DNA of 64,000 bases from Osedax frankpressi (taxonomy: Eukaryota > Annelida > Polychaeta > Sabellida > Siboglinidae). This document shows positions 25,821 through 38,000 of this stretch, piece by piece. The notes under the pieces were generated by a model, which saw only the letters and a list, made by a program, of their open reading frames with translations, had not been told where the DNA came from and made no database searches. Where the stretch lies: contig OZ038315.1 in the NCBI GenBank assembly GCA_964035775.1, positions 19,845,785-19,909,784 of the forward strand, read 5' to 3'. Numbering within the stretch: the first letter of the stretch is position 1; every line of letters begins with the position of its first letter. The position numbers and the translations under genes were made by a program.

Positions 25821-26909
25821 ATCTACCACATAGTTGTTTATAGTTATTAAAATATAAATATTATCTTGCATATTATATAACAAATATATTTTGATATATA
25901 ATGGGTATAATATATTACTGCGAATTTCATGAGATAGAGAAATCTGTCTGATGAATTAGTAATTTAATGGTTAGCATTTATTCCAAATATAAATAATGTT
26001 TATACAACATATAGTTATTTCCTAGATTAGCTGTGGTTAATAATCTTGTTATATTTATAAAATAACTTTAAATAATATATTCTTTTTAATTAACATTTTA
26101 AATTACAATATAATTCTTAAAATTGAAAAAAATCAATAAAAATGTAACTAGAGTATATTGTTTACGAAATATATATCATAAATACTTTTCTCAAAAATAT
26201 AATCATATTACATAATTTCAATATTCTATTATAATATGTTGTGTATATTGAATATATTATTTGATGTAGAGAATCTTTAGAAAATTCCTTTTAAAATTAT
26301 ATATGGCATAAGTTATTACTTATGATATATCATATATGACACATAACATCAAATATATTATAAAAAACAAGTATAAATACCTTTAATTCAATATAATTAA
26401 TTACTATGAACACATAGTAATGTTAGTTATCCCATTGATATATTTCTGAAAACCAATGCAAGTTTGATATAATTATAAAAATATTAGATATATATTTTAT
26501 TATATAAAAATTATAATTTTAGTGTTGAATAAATCAGATATAATATATTTATACCGACATGCTTATTTTGATAACTCGTATTAATTCATTATATCGCGTT
26601 ATATATAACTTCTGAAGAGTCATCCAGTTTATTGTAAATTATAAGTTGATATCCCGAGTTATGGCCAATGGCCATTGCATAATGGCATTGCACAAAATAT
26701 ATAAAGTTATATTTATTCTTCCTAAAATGCTATAGAATAATCTACAATATAGTCAAAAACCTTATAGTTATTAAATCCAAATATATAATATATATGTTCA
26801 AAAGTACCATTGACAATATATTTTGAAAGTGTATATTTAAAATAGTGAAATACCAGTAAAGTTTCAATTGAATGACATGACCTCACACAAACAATATATC
26901 GTCGTAAAG

Positions 26910-28490
26910 GCAAAGTGCCATCCAAAATCTACGTAGATCTGAATCGACGACATCGACGACATCCTATCTGAATCGATAAAGCCGCAGACTTCCGGAGTAA
27001 AACATCTGGTGGAATTGATGAGAACAGGAAAAATATGCGTTGACGAAGAAGCGAGTGTTTTATGTACAGTTAGCCTTTTTCTCACCGAGTCCAATACCTT
27101 GTAGACATATTCATGCCATTATACAACTCCAGCGTCCTTTGAATACATTTGATTTTATCTCACGTTTTTATCCTACGTATGTTTTTCTAAAATGTTGTTC
27201 GATTTGCATAGGAAGAGGGGCAGGGTCAGTTTGAAACTACATGTTAGTGAATTGACATTATTTTATTCTCTGATTTTCTTATATCAATCTTATATATCCT
27301 GTAATGTGGAGGTAAACAAGTAATCAATAATAGTATCTATTTTATATATTGATTATTGGTTATTTAATAGTTTAATTACAAATATTATATTTTTTAGGCG
27401 AATAAATACTAATACTAATATTTACATACTAATACATATTTAGTATGTTGGTATTAATCTAAAAATAATTACTGTATAAACTAGTCTCAATCAGAATGAG
27501 ATTAATAATTTGTTTGTTAACGAATTTGAATTAACCACGAATATACGTTAATCAGTATTCCAGGATACTAAACACAAATACCTGGTTGTACTTATCCAAC
27601 TGACCAACCTCGAGCTCACAATTGGAGCTGATAAAATTTGTCTTCTCGTGAAGGTGTTTAAGGCTCTGAAACAATTTGCAATCTATAGCAAGTGGACTTT
27701 CTCCAGCGAAGAAAAAATACTGGTTGGTGTTGCATTGGTTTAGAGTTGGTATAGCTTTGGTGTAGCGTTGGTTTAGTTAGTGTTTTAATTATGTTTTATC
27801 AAGTAATAGGTTCAACAATCGATTTTTGCTGTTATCTTTAAAACTCCTATCAACAACTCATATATATACCCTTAATCCTTCCCTTAACTCCACGCCATTC
27901 CATAACTCAAAACACTTTAATCTTCTTTACATAAATACATGCTTTCATTATCCTTACTCCATTACCTTTCATTGCTACTCTTATTTATATCTACATAGTA
28001 TGTACATGCATGCTATCTTATATATCTTAATCAATATTTAACCTGGTCTCGATATGAAGTTGGTTCCACGCAATAATAAATTAATTATCTAGAGATCAAA
28101 ATTTAAATATTATTTGTAATGAAATAATAACTATATGTAATAATTTATTTAGATTTATTAATAATTTGACATCCCACTTTCAGATTGTAAATTCCCGAAT
28201 AATATTGATTTACTATCAAGTTTGGAGGATTCCGGACGAGAAATATCTGGACACTGAATTGATACAATATGCAGAGTTCATCATAAATGTCATCATTAAT
28301 ATGCTCATGTTTCTCAACTGTAGATATATTTATCATTCGTTTAGATAATTATTCAATTTGCTATGAAAATCTGAAATATGGTTCACATTTTCATAGCAAA
28401 TTGAGGAATTTTCTAAACAAATGTTTGGGTGTTTTAGAAATGATTACTTTTATCACGTTATTTTATAGAGAAGGTATACATTTTTTTTAA
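26910..28490 (+). pseudogene. Decayed duplicate of the last exons of the helical-repeat gene
   Basis: Matches the exon at 20097-20245 (here 26910-27068, with a 10-nt net insertion that shifts the frame and changes SEVYVEAIDD), the exon at 21749-21915 (here 27556-27722, same length, four substitutions, frame intact), only the 3' end of the exon at 23431 (near 28040-28070), and the terminal exon (from 28183, disrupted by an extra segment after LMFLNCRY). The exon at 20709 is missing. There is no start codon or upstream exon set, so it cannot encode the full protein. Read-through splicing from the parent gene into the intact 27556-27722 exon is conceivable but unsupported. Confidence 0.75.
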
Positions 28491-29692
28491 CTTTTAATCA
28501 ATATTTTCACTCATACAATAATAATATTTATTTAATTTATTTATAAGATGTTATAATTTATTTTCTATAAACCTGAAAATGAAATTATATACCAAATAAA
28601 TAAATAGCATATTGTAGAACTAATCTTAATATAATTACAAATAATTAATAAATCACAATAGAAATTCAACAAGAAACAATTGTTTAAAACAAATAACAGA
28701 ATATTTAGTAAAACAAATAAAAAATGTAATTTTAATATTCAGCTATTTCCTACAGTAATTTCCTATTTCTGAGATTCATTCTTATTTTGGAAAAGTTAAT
28801 ATTAGAAAACTTTTACTTTAATTATAATAGTATTGTGAGTGGATCATTATAACCATAACTGGCAATGCTATGAATTACGTGTATAGATAAAATAAAGAAC
28901 AATTAAACTCAGATTTAAAGATAGTGAATCATAAATTTTCATTCTAATGACAAGATATATCATATATCTCATAACTAATACAACTTATATATTGATAGTA
29001 TTTAATTCAAAATATCAGTATAGCATATTCTAGTATATTTCAAATACAGCTTTCCCATCTTTAGTAATATTATATCAACGAATATATTCGTTCATATAAT
29101 ATTACATATATATGATCAACTAGACTTTTGACAATACACATCTAGAAGTGATTATGTACGAGATGTAACCCCAGATTAAATAATATCATTGGATGATTCT
29201 ACCACAATTTTAATAATGTAACAGCCCAATAATGTTACTTGCATATTTTATTTTAAAAACTTCTTAGATTATAAACTTTATAAACGTTGCAAATAATGAA
29301 TTTGTTCCAAAAGTACTACTATAACCACTAAAATTAACAATATTTTAACAACTGTTAGTAGTATTAGATGTAGCTACCGCTAATATTACTAATATTATAA
29401 CAACAACAATAGCAATTATAATATATTATAATTCGAAGGTAATTCATTCATTATATTCATAGTTTCAATTGCGTATATAAATTTAGTATACTAACACTAT
29501 TAATACATATATTACCTAATATGTTTAATGAGTTACATTACGAAAGTTATAGCTATAGCTATTAATTTTAATTAGTAAACATTAAACATTATAGTGTTTA
29601 AATTGGATTAATTGAAATTATGTTAATGTCTCTATAAATAGCTTATAATATAATTAAAACTAAATAATTTTCAATTAAATAAACTAAAAATC

Positions 29693-30148
29693 ATGGAACA
29701 AATGGCTTCAAAAATTAAATCTTTATTTATGAATTTATCTAATAAGGTATGTATTATAAGTATAAGTGTTTATAAATGTAATAATACATTCATATAATTA
29801 TAGTCAAGCATAATCGACACTGAACAAATATGCGCGAAAAATTGGACTAAAAAATTGTCAATACTAGAAAAGGATCTTCGGAAAATTGCAAAACTAGAAA
29901 ACCCTCACATAGATTTAGTTGCGATGTCACTTGACTACCCAGAATATAGGCCGTTCCTGAATAATAAGGATTTTTCCGAGGCCTTGAACATACATATCGA
30001 TCTAGCAAATTCTATGTATGATATAAAGAAGACATGTGCCACATCAACAATACACCGTAATCAACTTGTACACAAAATGTTTTTGAATTATGCGAACATT
30101 GAATATGATATATTTATTAAGAAAATCGATATGTTAAATATGAGATAA
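29693..30148 (+). CDS. Small two-exon gene, copy B, unknown function
   Basis: Exon 1 (29693-29746, starts MEQMASKIKSLF) joins exon 2 (29804-30148) over a 57-bp intron with the same GTATGT donor and intron phase as copy A, giving 132 residues. It has a four-residue in-frame deletion relative to copy A in the variable region after RNQ. By eye the proteins are about 70% identical, with many conservative changes (I/V, K/R, D/E) and an unchanged C-terminal block. Preservation of frame through an indel of exactly 12 nt suggests selection. Function unknown. It is convergent with TUBGCP6, whose stop codon is 1.6 kb downstream. Confidence 0.65.
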
Positions 30149-31793
30149 ATCTATTCCCTTGTTGCTTATAATTATTAAAATATAAATATTATCTTGCATA
30201 TTATATATATTTTGATATATAACAAAAATAATATATTATAGTGAATTTCGTGAGATAGATAAATCTGTCAGGTGACTTAGTATGTATTCCAAATATTAAT
30301 ATTAATAAGGTTTATTCAACATATAGTTATTTTCAAGATTAGCTTAGTGGTTATAACCACTTATTATAAAAATCTTGTTATAGGTATAAAATATACTTTA
30401 AATAATATATTCTTTTTAATTAACATTTTAAAAATTGAATCCTTTAAAAGATCAATACAAATGTTACTAGAGTATAGTATTTACAAAATATATGTCATAA
30501 ATACTTCTCTCAAAAATGTAATCACATAAAACAATATCACTAACAATATCTATTAGAATATTTGGTTCATATTGAATATTTTATTTGATTTAAAGAATCT
30601 ATAGAAAATTCATTTTAAATTTTGTATGTATAAGTTATGACTCATATCAAATATATAAAAAAAACTATTATAAACTCCTTTAATTCAATATACTTAATTA
30701 ATATTAACACGTAGTAATGTCATTCATCCCATTGTTGTATTTCTGAAATTTGTGTTGAATAAATCAGATATAATATATTTATGCCGACATATTTATTTTG
30801 ATAACTCGTATTAAATCATTATATTGTGTTATATATATCTGCTGATGAGTCATCCATTTGATTGCACACTATAAGTTGATAGTCTAGTGGATACAATGTC
30901 GGTGTTGGGCTGTGGAGATTGTCAACTGCTTGCCAGTATATATTCCTTAGTAAGGAATCCTTACACACATTTACTAATCATATTATAATTCCATTGTAAT
31001 ATATATTTTCATAATACAATTAGTTGGATTTCGTGTATATTTTTTATAAGTAATGGAATAATAATATGTGATCCTATTGAATTATCGTAATTTCAAATAT
31101 ATCTTCATCAAATTAAATAATTCATTAATTTGATAATACAATTTGAAAAATCAAATATATGAAATATAAATTGAAATAATTAGAAATTTCGAATTATTAC
31201 AATAATAGTATTAAGGTTTTAATAATAAACTTTTTATTTAAATAAATCAGTATAAAATGTATTAAATACACATAAAGAAAATCGATCAAACTATAAATAG
31301 AATCCATTGAAATTCAAATGAATATACCAAAAGTGAAATGGATGACTCTTTTCCATTTTCTCAAGAACTGTTATATTAAATTTATATTTAGAATAATAAT
31401 AATTAATAAATAAAAATCAACTTTATTCTATGATTTATTCTATAATATTAATATGATAAAATTATATTATATATATTGTTTAATTCAATTATTAAAAGTT
31501 TATTTCAAGATATATTATTTCTTTTATAACCGCAAAAGAATAACAGTGAAAACTTATATTCCTCAAAATGAATTTTATAATATTTCTTATCTTAAAAACA
31601 ATTAAATCATGTAAACAGAAATAATTGTAAATAACTGCTCAAAAAAACAAAGAAGATCAAAATATGTATATTCTAGAAGGATTCCTAACAAAGTACTAGA
31701 ATTTATGTTCTTATTGCTAGAATTTTCTTATTGTAGAAGTAACGATGTTATGTCGAAGTAACGATACACTCTTCGAAGGCAAATCCTTTACAA
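30149..31793. other. Convergent intergenic region between small gene B and TUBGCP6
   Basis: AT-rich and alignable to 25821-26660 up to about 30885. The rest is unique AT-rich DNA that should include the TUBGCP6 3' untranslated region on the minus strand. No exon was found. Confidence 0.4.
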
Positions 31794-34700
31794 TTATCCA
31801 CACGTTATATAATAACCGGAACAGAAGAATTTCACGATCGCCACGAAGTTGCCGTCGGTTACCTGCATTCCGTTGAAACCGGCGTGTACCATGTGACCGG
31901 ATGCGGGATCATAAGTCCACGAGTGCTGTAGGAGTTGTTCGTGCAGTTTCATAATCAACTTGAAGCACTGCTGCAGCATTTTCGTGATCTGCTGGGCTCC
32001 CTTCTTCAGAAAACAACTGTTTTTGAATTGCAGTTTCTTCGATAGTATATAATTTCATTATTGGCGTAATGTATAATGATGTATAATGATGTATAATGAT
32101 GTATAATGATGTATAATGATGTATAATGATGTATAATGATGTATAATGATGTATATGTATAATGAAAATTATATACGAAAAAATTAGCATATCAGAAAAT
32201 CAGAAAAATAAATATTTTATCCTGAAAATACAGTTGATACAAAAGGCAATCGTAGTAAATGAATATAGATATCGTGGTTAAATAGTTACAGTTACGAGGG
32301 AATGTTGACGCTTGAGTCAATGAAATGACTCGAAAACCAACTAGAACATGCAGGTATTGAGATATTCGTGTAAACTGTCCACCAGGCCATCGAGGGAGTG
32401 CGTCTTCTCGACGTTGGCGTCGACGGCACGCTTGAAAGCCGTCCAAGCGCTGCCGTAGATATTGGTACCGACGTTCAACTGCAAGGCCTCAACAAATAAC
32501 GACATCTTGTTTCTGCGATCGCGATGAGGTAGGTTTGAAAGGCAACGGGAATGTTTTACGGCGCGAATAATTTCGTGTGAAGATAAGTAGTTATAGGAGG
32601 AACCCGAATGAGATATTATTACACTTTTGAATATTAATTTGATTATTAAATTTAACTGAATTTAATAATAATAATAATATTTAATAATTCACGAATAATA
32701 TTTTACTTTTATTCAACGTCCTGTAATAATCTTATACTGTATATTTACATTATACATTATATGTAGATATACACATCCATATAAATTGCTAAATGCTCAT
32801 CGCCTATAGGCTCCAGCATCACAACCTGAAATTCAGAAGAAACTTGTACTGAGGAGAACAATACACCCTTTTGTCAAGACCTGGATGGTTGTCAGTTTAC
32901 CGTGATTTACTAGACGTGGATATAATAGAAGCTTGGCGGAAGTTTGTATTTGTCATGTAATTATTATTATAGATTTGAAAGAAAAACTAAAAAAACTACA
33001 AACGAGTTTAAAATTTTGTTTTAATTGAATTGAGTTAGAAAATGCTAAACAAATGAAAGCCTAATTTGAAATAGTGAGAAATGAAAAGTGTGTAATAAAG
33101 AGTGTATAATTGAGAGTGTGTAATAAAGAGTGAGAAATGTAGAGTGTGTAATAAAGAGTGAGAAATGAAGAGTGTATAATTGAGAGTGTGTAAATAAAGA
33201 GTGTGAAATAAAGAGTGAGAAATGAAGTGTATAATGAATCTATAAAATCTATTTTCAACTAAACATTAGTTCTAGATAATAGGTACAATCTTTCACTCTC
33301 TATACATATTTCTTGATATCATCACTATATCCTTCTCATACTCTTCCTTTTCCCTTTCCCGATGTCACTTTTCTTCAAATCAAATTAATATTTCAGCTGC
33401 TCCCGGATATTTATTCAAAGATAGTGTTGCAGACGCGTTTAGTGCCTAAATATCTTCCTATACACTACTATACACTTTTAACTTCTCGCTATCTGTCCTT
33501 TCTAATTATTTACTCACTTCCCTTTCGATAACCTTGAGTTTTTAGGAGATCTCTTATGTTGTTAGTGTTCCAGTGAGCGTGGTACAGACGCAGTTGAAAT
33601 CTAAAGATCTGTCGACATTTCGCGAGTGTTGCAGAGGTGATCACAATGTTTAGAGGCCAACCGATGTCGTAGGTCAAGTGCAACGAGCCGAAGTAGTCCA
33701 TTTCTGTGTCGACGTATACGTATGTAGTTTAATAAATATTTGATGAGAAAGTGGTCCAGAATAACAAAATAATCATTAACTATTACCCTTATTAAAGCAT
33801 TGCTAATTTAACACTTTCAGGTAAAGGCTTATAAATGAAACACTTATAAACGAAACACTTATTAATTAAACTCTTTTTTATTTAAACCTTTATCTATGAC
33901 ATCATTATTGTCTTCATGCGAAAATTGAACATGTTTTGTAAGCATCCTCATCTCCTCCGAAGTCGCTTGCAAACTCTGCAAGAAGGAATCATTCAGGATT
34001 GAAGTCAGCGAAGTCTCTTGTATTGTTGCGGAATGCTTGTTGACACGTTGTAACTGTGAGTAGGCAAATTTAGTAGAAAAGGAAATCTTCACAAATTTGA
34101 GAGAAGACAAACTATATCTAACTATATACTAACTATATAGTATAGCTAGTTCCTATCTAAACAATCACTTATAATTATCTTATCACCTATCTTATCACAT
34201 ATGTTATTACTATCTTATCACATATCTTATTACTATATTATCACATATCTTATTACTATCTTAACACATATCTTATTACTATCTTATCACATATCTTATT
34301 ACTATCTTATCACCTATCTTATTACTGTCTCATGATCTAACGCATACCAACCTCGACCTCTAACCTTATTAAACATCTGATCGATGAGAGAGAAGCGAAA
34401 CTCGCCGTCTCCGAGAAGCACGAAGAGTTGCAGTGCCTTGAAATGTTGGCGTACCAACAACTCGTAGGTGAAGTGATCCATCAGGCAATCGTTGACCAGA
34501 CGTATCCTGCGGAAAGAGGTCCGTTGCAAACGGCTTGTAACAATGACTACTTAAACCGACATTACTGTTCAGTAGAAATAACAAATACTATAACCCAAAA
34601 AACAGATGACGTGATTCTTATAGAATTTTATATAATTATTTTGAATACACAATAAATATAATTTATTGTTAATGTAAATAAAAATATTTTAACTTTTATA

Positions 34701-35031
34701 TTATAACAAAATAACGAAAATAACCCGATCTATATAGTCTCATAGTATAATTAATAATTAATTTAGAGCATCTTTGTGACCAGAGAAACTTAATTATATA
34801 GCTAACGCCGAACTTACTGAACAAGCAGGATTTCTTTGGAGATTCTGAACATCTGCGAGTGATGTGCGGATGAGAGCATCTCGCCGATTTCAGCCATTTC
34901 ATCATGGGCGTCAACTTCACGATTATCAGCTACGTCCACAACTCTAACACCTGTCGGGTTCTCTTGATGTGCATAGCCATCAAGCTTAGAGTAAACCAAT
35001 TTCATGAGGAAATTTGGATCCGGATTCTTTT
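31794..35031 (-). CDS. TUBGCP6: TUBGCP6 exons 25-31: GRIP2 domain
   Basis: Exons: 34818-35031, 34365-34506, 33888-34053, 33533-33703, 32773-32848 (tentative), 32342-32512, 31794-32016. Phase is continuous to the TAA at 31794-31796. Conserved points against human: DEMAEIGEMLSSAHHSQMFR with ETAVQLSELL..LPVLMKR, VRQHFKALQLFVLLGDGEF with LEAHYEALRHFLLMEDGEF, LTYDIGWPLNIVIT, MSLFVEALQLNVG with MQHFVKVIQGYIA, LHEYLNTCMF with HAEYLHKAVF, and MLQQCFKLIMKLHEQLLQHSW with VIHSIFSLVLKFRSQLISQAW. GRIP2 binds gamma-tubulin. The protein stops at SGYYITCG, about a dozen residues before the human C-terminus. Confidence 0.9.
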
Positions 35032-38000
35032 CTTTTAACGACGGATGATTATGGTATAAACATTATGGTATTAACATATGGTTTAAAATGTAATTATTTT
35101 TTTACAATTATTATTGTATTGGGTGGAGATTTTTCATATAATGACAGGAAATTAGGTAAAGTGAAACTTATTAAAATGAACTGCCTAAAATTCATTTAAT
35201 TCAGTTTAGGTTAAAATTTTCTTACATTGCCGTTAGTATTTTAAGAATAATTTGCATTCTGGTAAGAACAACGAAGCACTGAATGTTTCTAGGCTGTCTT
35301 ACATCAGCTGTCTAATATCAACTGTCTTACATCAGCTGTCTTACATCAGCTGTCTTACATCAGCTGTCTTACATCAGCTGTCTTACATCAGCTGTCTTAC
35401 ATCAGCTGTCTTACATCAGCTGTCTTACATCAGCTGTCTTACATCAGCTGTCTTACATCAGCTGTCTTACATCAGCTGTCTTACATCAGCTGTCTTACAT
35501 CAGCTGTCTTACATCAGCTGTCTTACATCAGCTGTCTTACATCAGCTATCTTACATCAGCTGTCTTACATCAGCTGTCTTACATCAGCTGCCTTACATCA
35601 GCTGCCTTACATCAGCTGTCTTACATCAGATGTCTTACATCAGATGTCTTACATCAGCTGCCTTACATCAGCTGCCTTACATCAGCTGCCTTACATCAGC
35701 TGTCTTACATCAGCTGTCTTACATCAGCTGTCTTACATCAGCTGTCTTACATCAGCTGTCTTACATCAGCTGTCTTACATCAGCTGTCTTACATCAACTG
35801 TCTTACATCAACTGTCTTACATCAGCTGTCTTACATCAGCTGCCTTACATCAGCTGCCTTACATCAGCTGTCTTACATCAGCTGTCTTACATCAGCTGTC
35901 TTACATCAGCTGTCTTACATCAGCTGTCTTACATCAGCCAAAAAAGAACTCTTAACTTGAGTTTATTTAAAAGATTATTTAATGTAACATCTAATATTGT
36001 ATTGTGAAAAAAGATTGAATTAGTAGAAATAATTATATTGCATAACTTACTAAATCTGTCTTCCTCAAAAACATATTCCGGAATCTCTGGTATAGAATGA
36101 ACTTTTCTTGTAATCTGTATATTTTGATTGTAGATAATAATTAACTTACAATCTCATTAATATTATTATCTAATTAAATGTAATGTCAATATTTATTAAT
36201 TATAACCATATATTCAGGAACTTCAGATGGCAAAATTATTACTTTTGGCTACAAATAATAAATAAATAATTATAAACCGAAAAAACAAACTAAAAAAATA
36301 AACTTTGTATAAATTTTCAAAAATAAAAAATTTTTCATTGAATTTATTTAAACTGATAATATAAATAAATATATTTCACATTAACTTAATAAATATGAAA
36401 ACATTTGATTATATATAAGAAGTCAAAGCGCTATTAATTTTGTTAATACCAGGGATTTAAGTGATAAATATACTTACTTTAGTATCAGATTGAGTTATGG
36501 TAATGGCTTCTGTTTTATGCACAACCAAATTATTAATATTAGCCTTTAATTGTTCATTAGTATCAGCTTTTTGTGGTTCATTTATCTAAAATGATAACAT
36601 ATTATTATCATTAATGGATATATTGTGTAAATAGAATTAAATATTTATAATAAAACGAATGGTAAAGGAAAATATAAAGTTGAATATGCTATATTAATTA
36701 TATTAATATATTATTTTCTTGGACAACAATTTCAACACATATTTACTAAATCAATATTAATATCAAATATTATGAGAAATATACCACTACAAATGCTAAC
36801 TTTACTGATGGTATTGCCTTCTTTTGAAATAGTAGATTTAATATCTATTTGATCGGAATAGTGATTTAATACTAATATTTAAATCAATAGCTTAACAGTT
36901 TTATTGATTTATTGTAATAAATAAACTATACAATTAAATAAATACAAATTTAAACTCGGACTAATAAAATTACTGAAATTTAAGTAAAAAAGATTCATTT
37001 ATTCACAATCTCAAAATATTATTTAAAGTAGAATAAAATATTAATATGTATTTATTGATCTCAATCTTATATACATATGAAATGATTAAGAATGATATAA
37101 GGCTATATCTTTTATAGACTATTATTTCATTATCAGTCATTATATATAATAACATTAATTTTAAGAAATAATAATTTCACAATAATATTAAGTATATTAT
37201 ATTAATATATTTTGTAATTCATACCTAGGTTTAATTCATCAGATTTTTCCATAGAAGAGTCCGATACATGCTGCTGAGAATCTATTTCACATGTAATACT
37301 TTCCTCAACTTCTGCTACTTCAACAAACTGCAAAGTTATAATTAACTCATACAAAAATTAATGATAATTATAAAGATATTTATAAAAAAAATATTCTAAT
37401 TCTATATATTAATACTTTTATTTTTGTTTCGTTTGTTTGAGTAGCCTCAAGAATTTCATCATGTTCATTACTCCTTTTCTCTAAACGCTTTTCTTTTTCA
37501 GCATACTCAGAAATAAGATCTGCTCTATTTTGGTGAATAACAATGAAAAACATGAAATATAATGAAATAATATTTTTAAAATATCTTATAAAAACTTTGC
37601 TTTTGCGAATATTTCATCATCTTGTTCTTTTTGTTTTTGCATTAGAATTAAATCATCTTCTTTAGTTTTTAAAATGTCATCTTCTTTTTTCTAATTAAAA
37701 ATATTTCATATAAATACTGATAAAATACACCTAACTTTAAATACTAAAAAAATAAAATAAAATTATTGACCTTGATATCAGATTTCCACTGATTTTTCAA
37801 AAAATCAAATAATTTTCTTTTCCTCGTATCAATTTCTTTTTTGCGCTTTAAATTTAATTCTGGAATTGTTAAAAAAATAAATAAAAAATATAAAGTTTAC
37901 GAATAAACTATCGAAGGTATGTTGAACCTTTTTCTTCGTCAGCTAATATTTTGGCCCTTTGAATCATTTCTTTTTTTCTATCTTTCTTCAACTGGATAAC

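Larger units (their letters stand above)
26715..30885 (+). repeat. Tandem segmental duplication, unit 2
   Basis: Direct copy of 19925-26660, shortened by several large deletions or missing insertions. Similarity is uneven by eye: about 93-97% across 26910-27870 (matching 20097-22085), but roughly 80-88% from 28183 to the 3' end. Its left border lies near the AATCTACAATATAGTCAAAA block, which matches 19940-19960. Confidence 0.85.

Noticed and set aside
34369-34655. Alternative frames around 34.4-34.6 kb on both strands
   Set aside because: They are shadows of the GRIP2 exon at 34365-34506, whose correct frame contains GDGEF and is in phase with its neighbours.
35252-36007. 251-residue repetitive protein on the plus strand
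   Set aside because: It arises from the 14-bp minisatellite lying antisense within a TUBGCP6 intron; there is no initiation or splice context.
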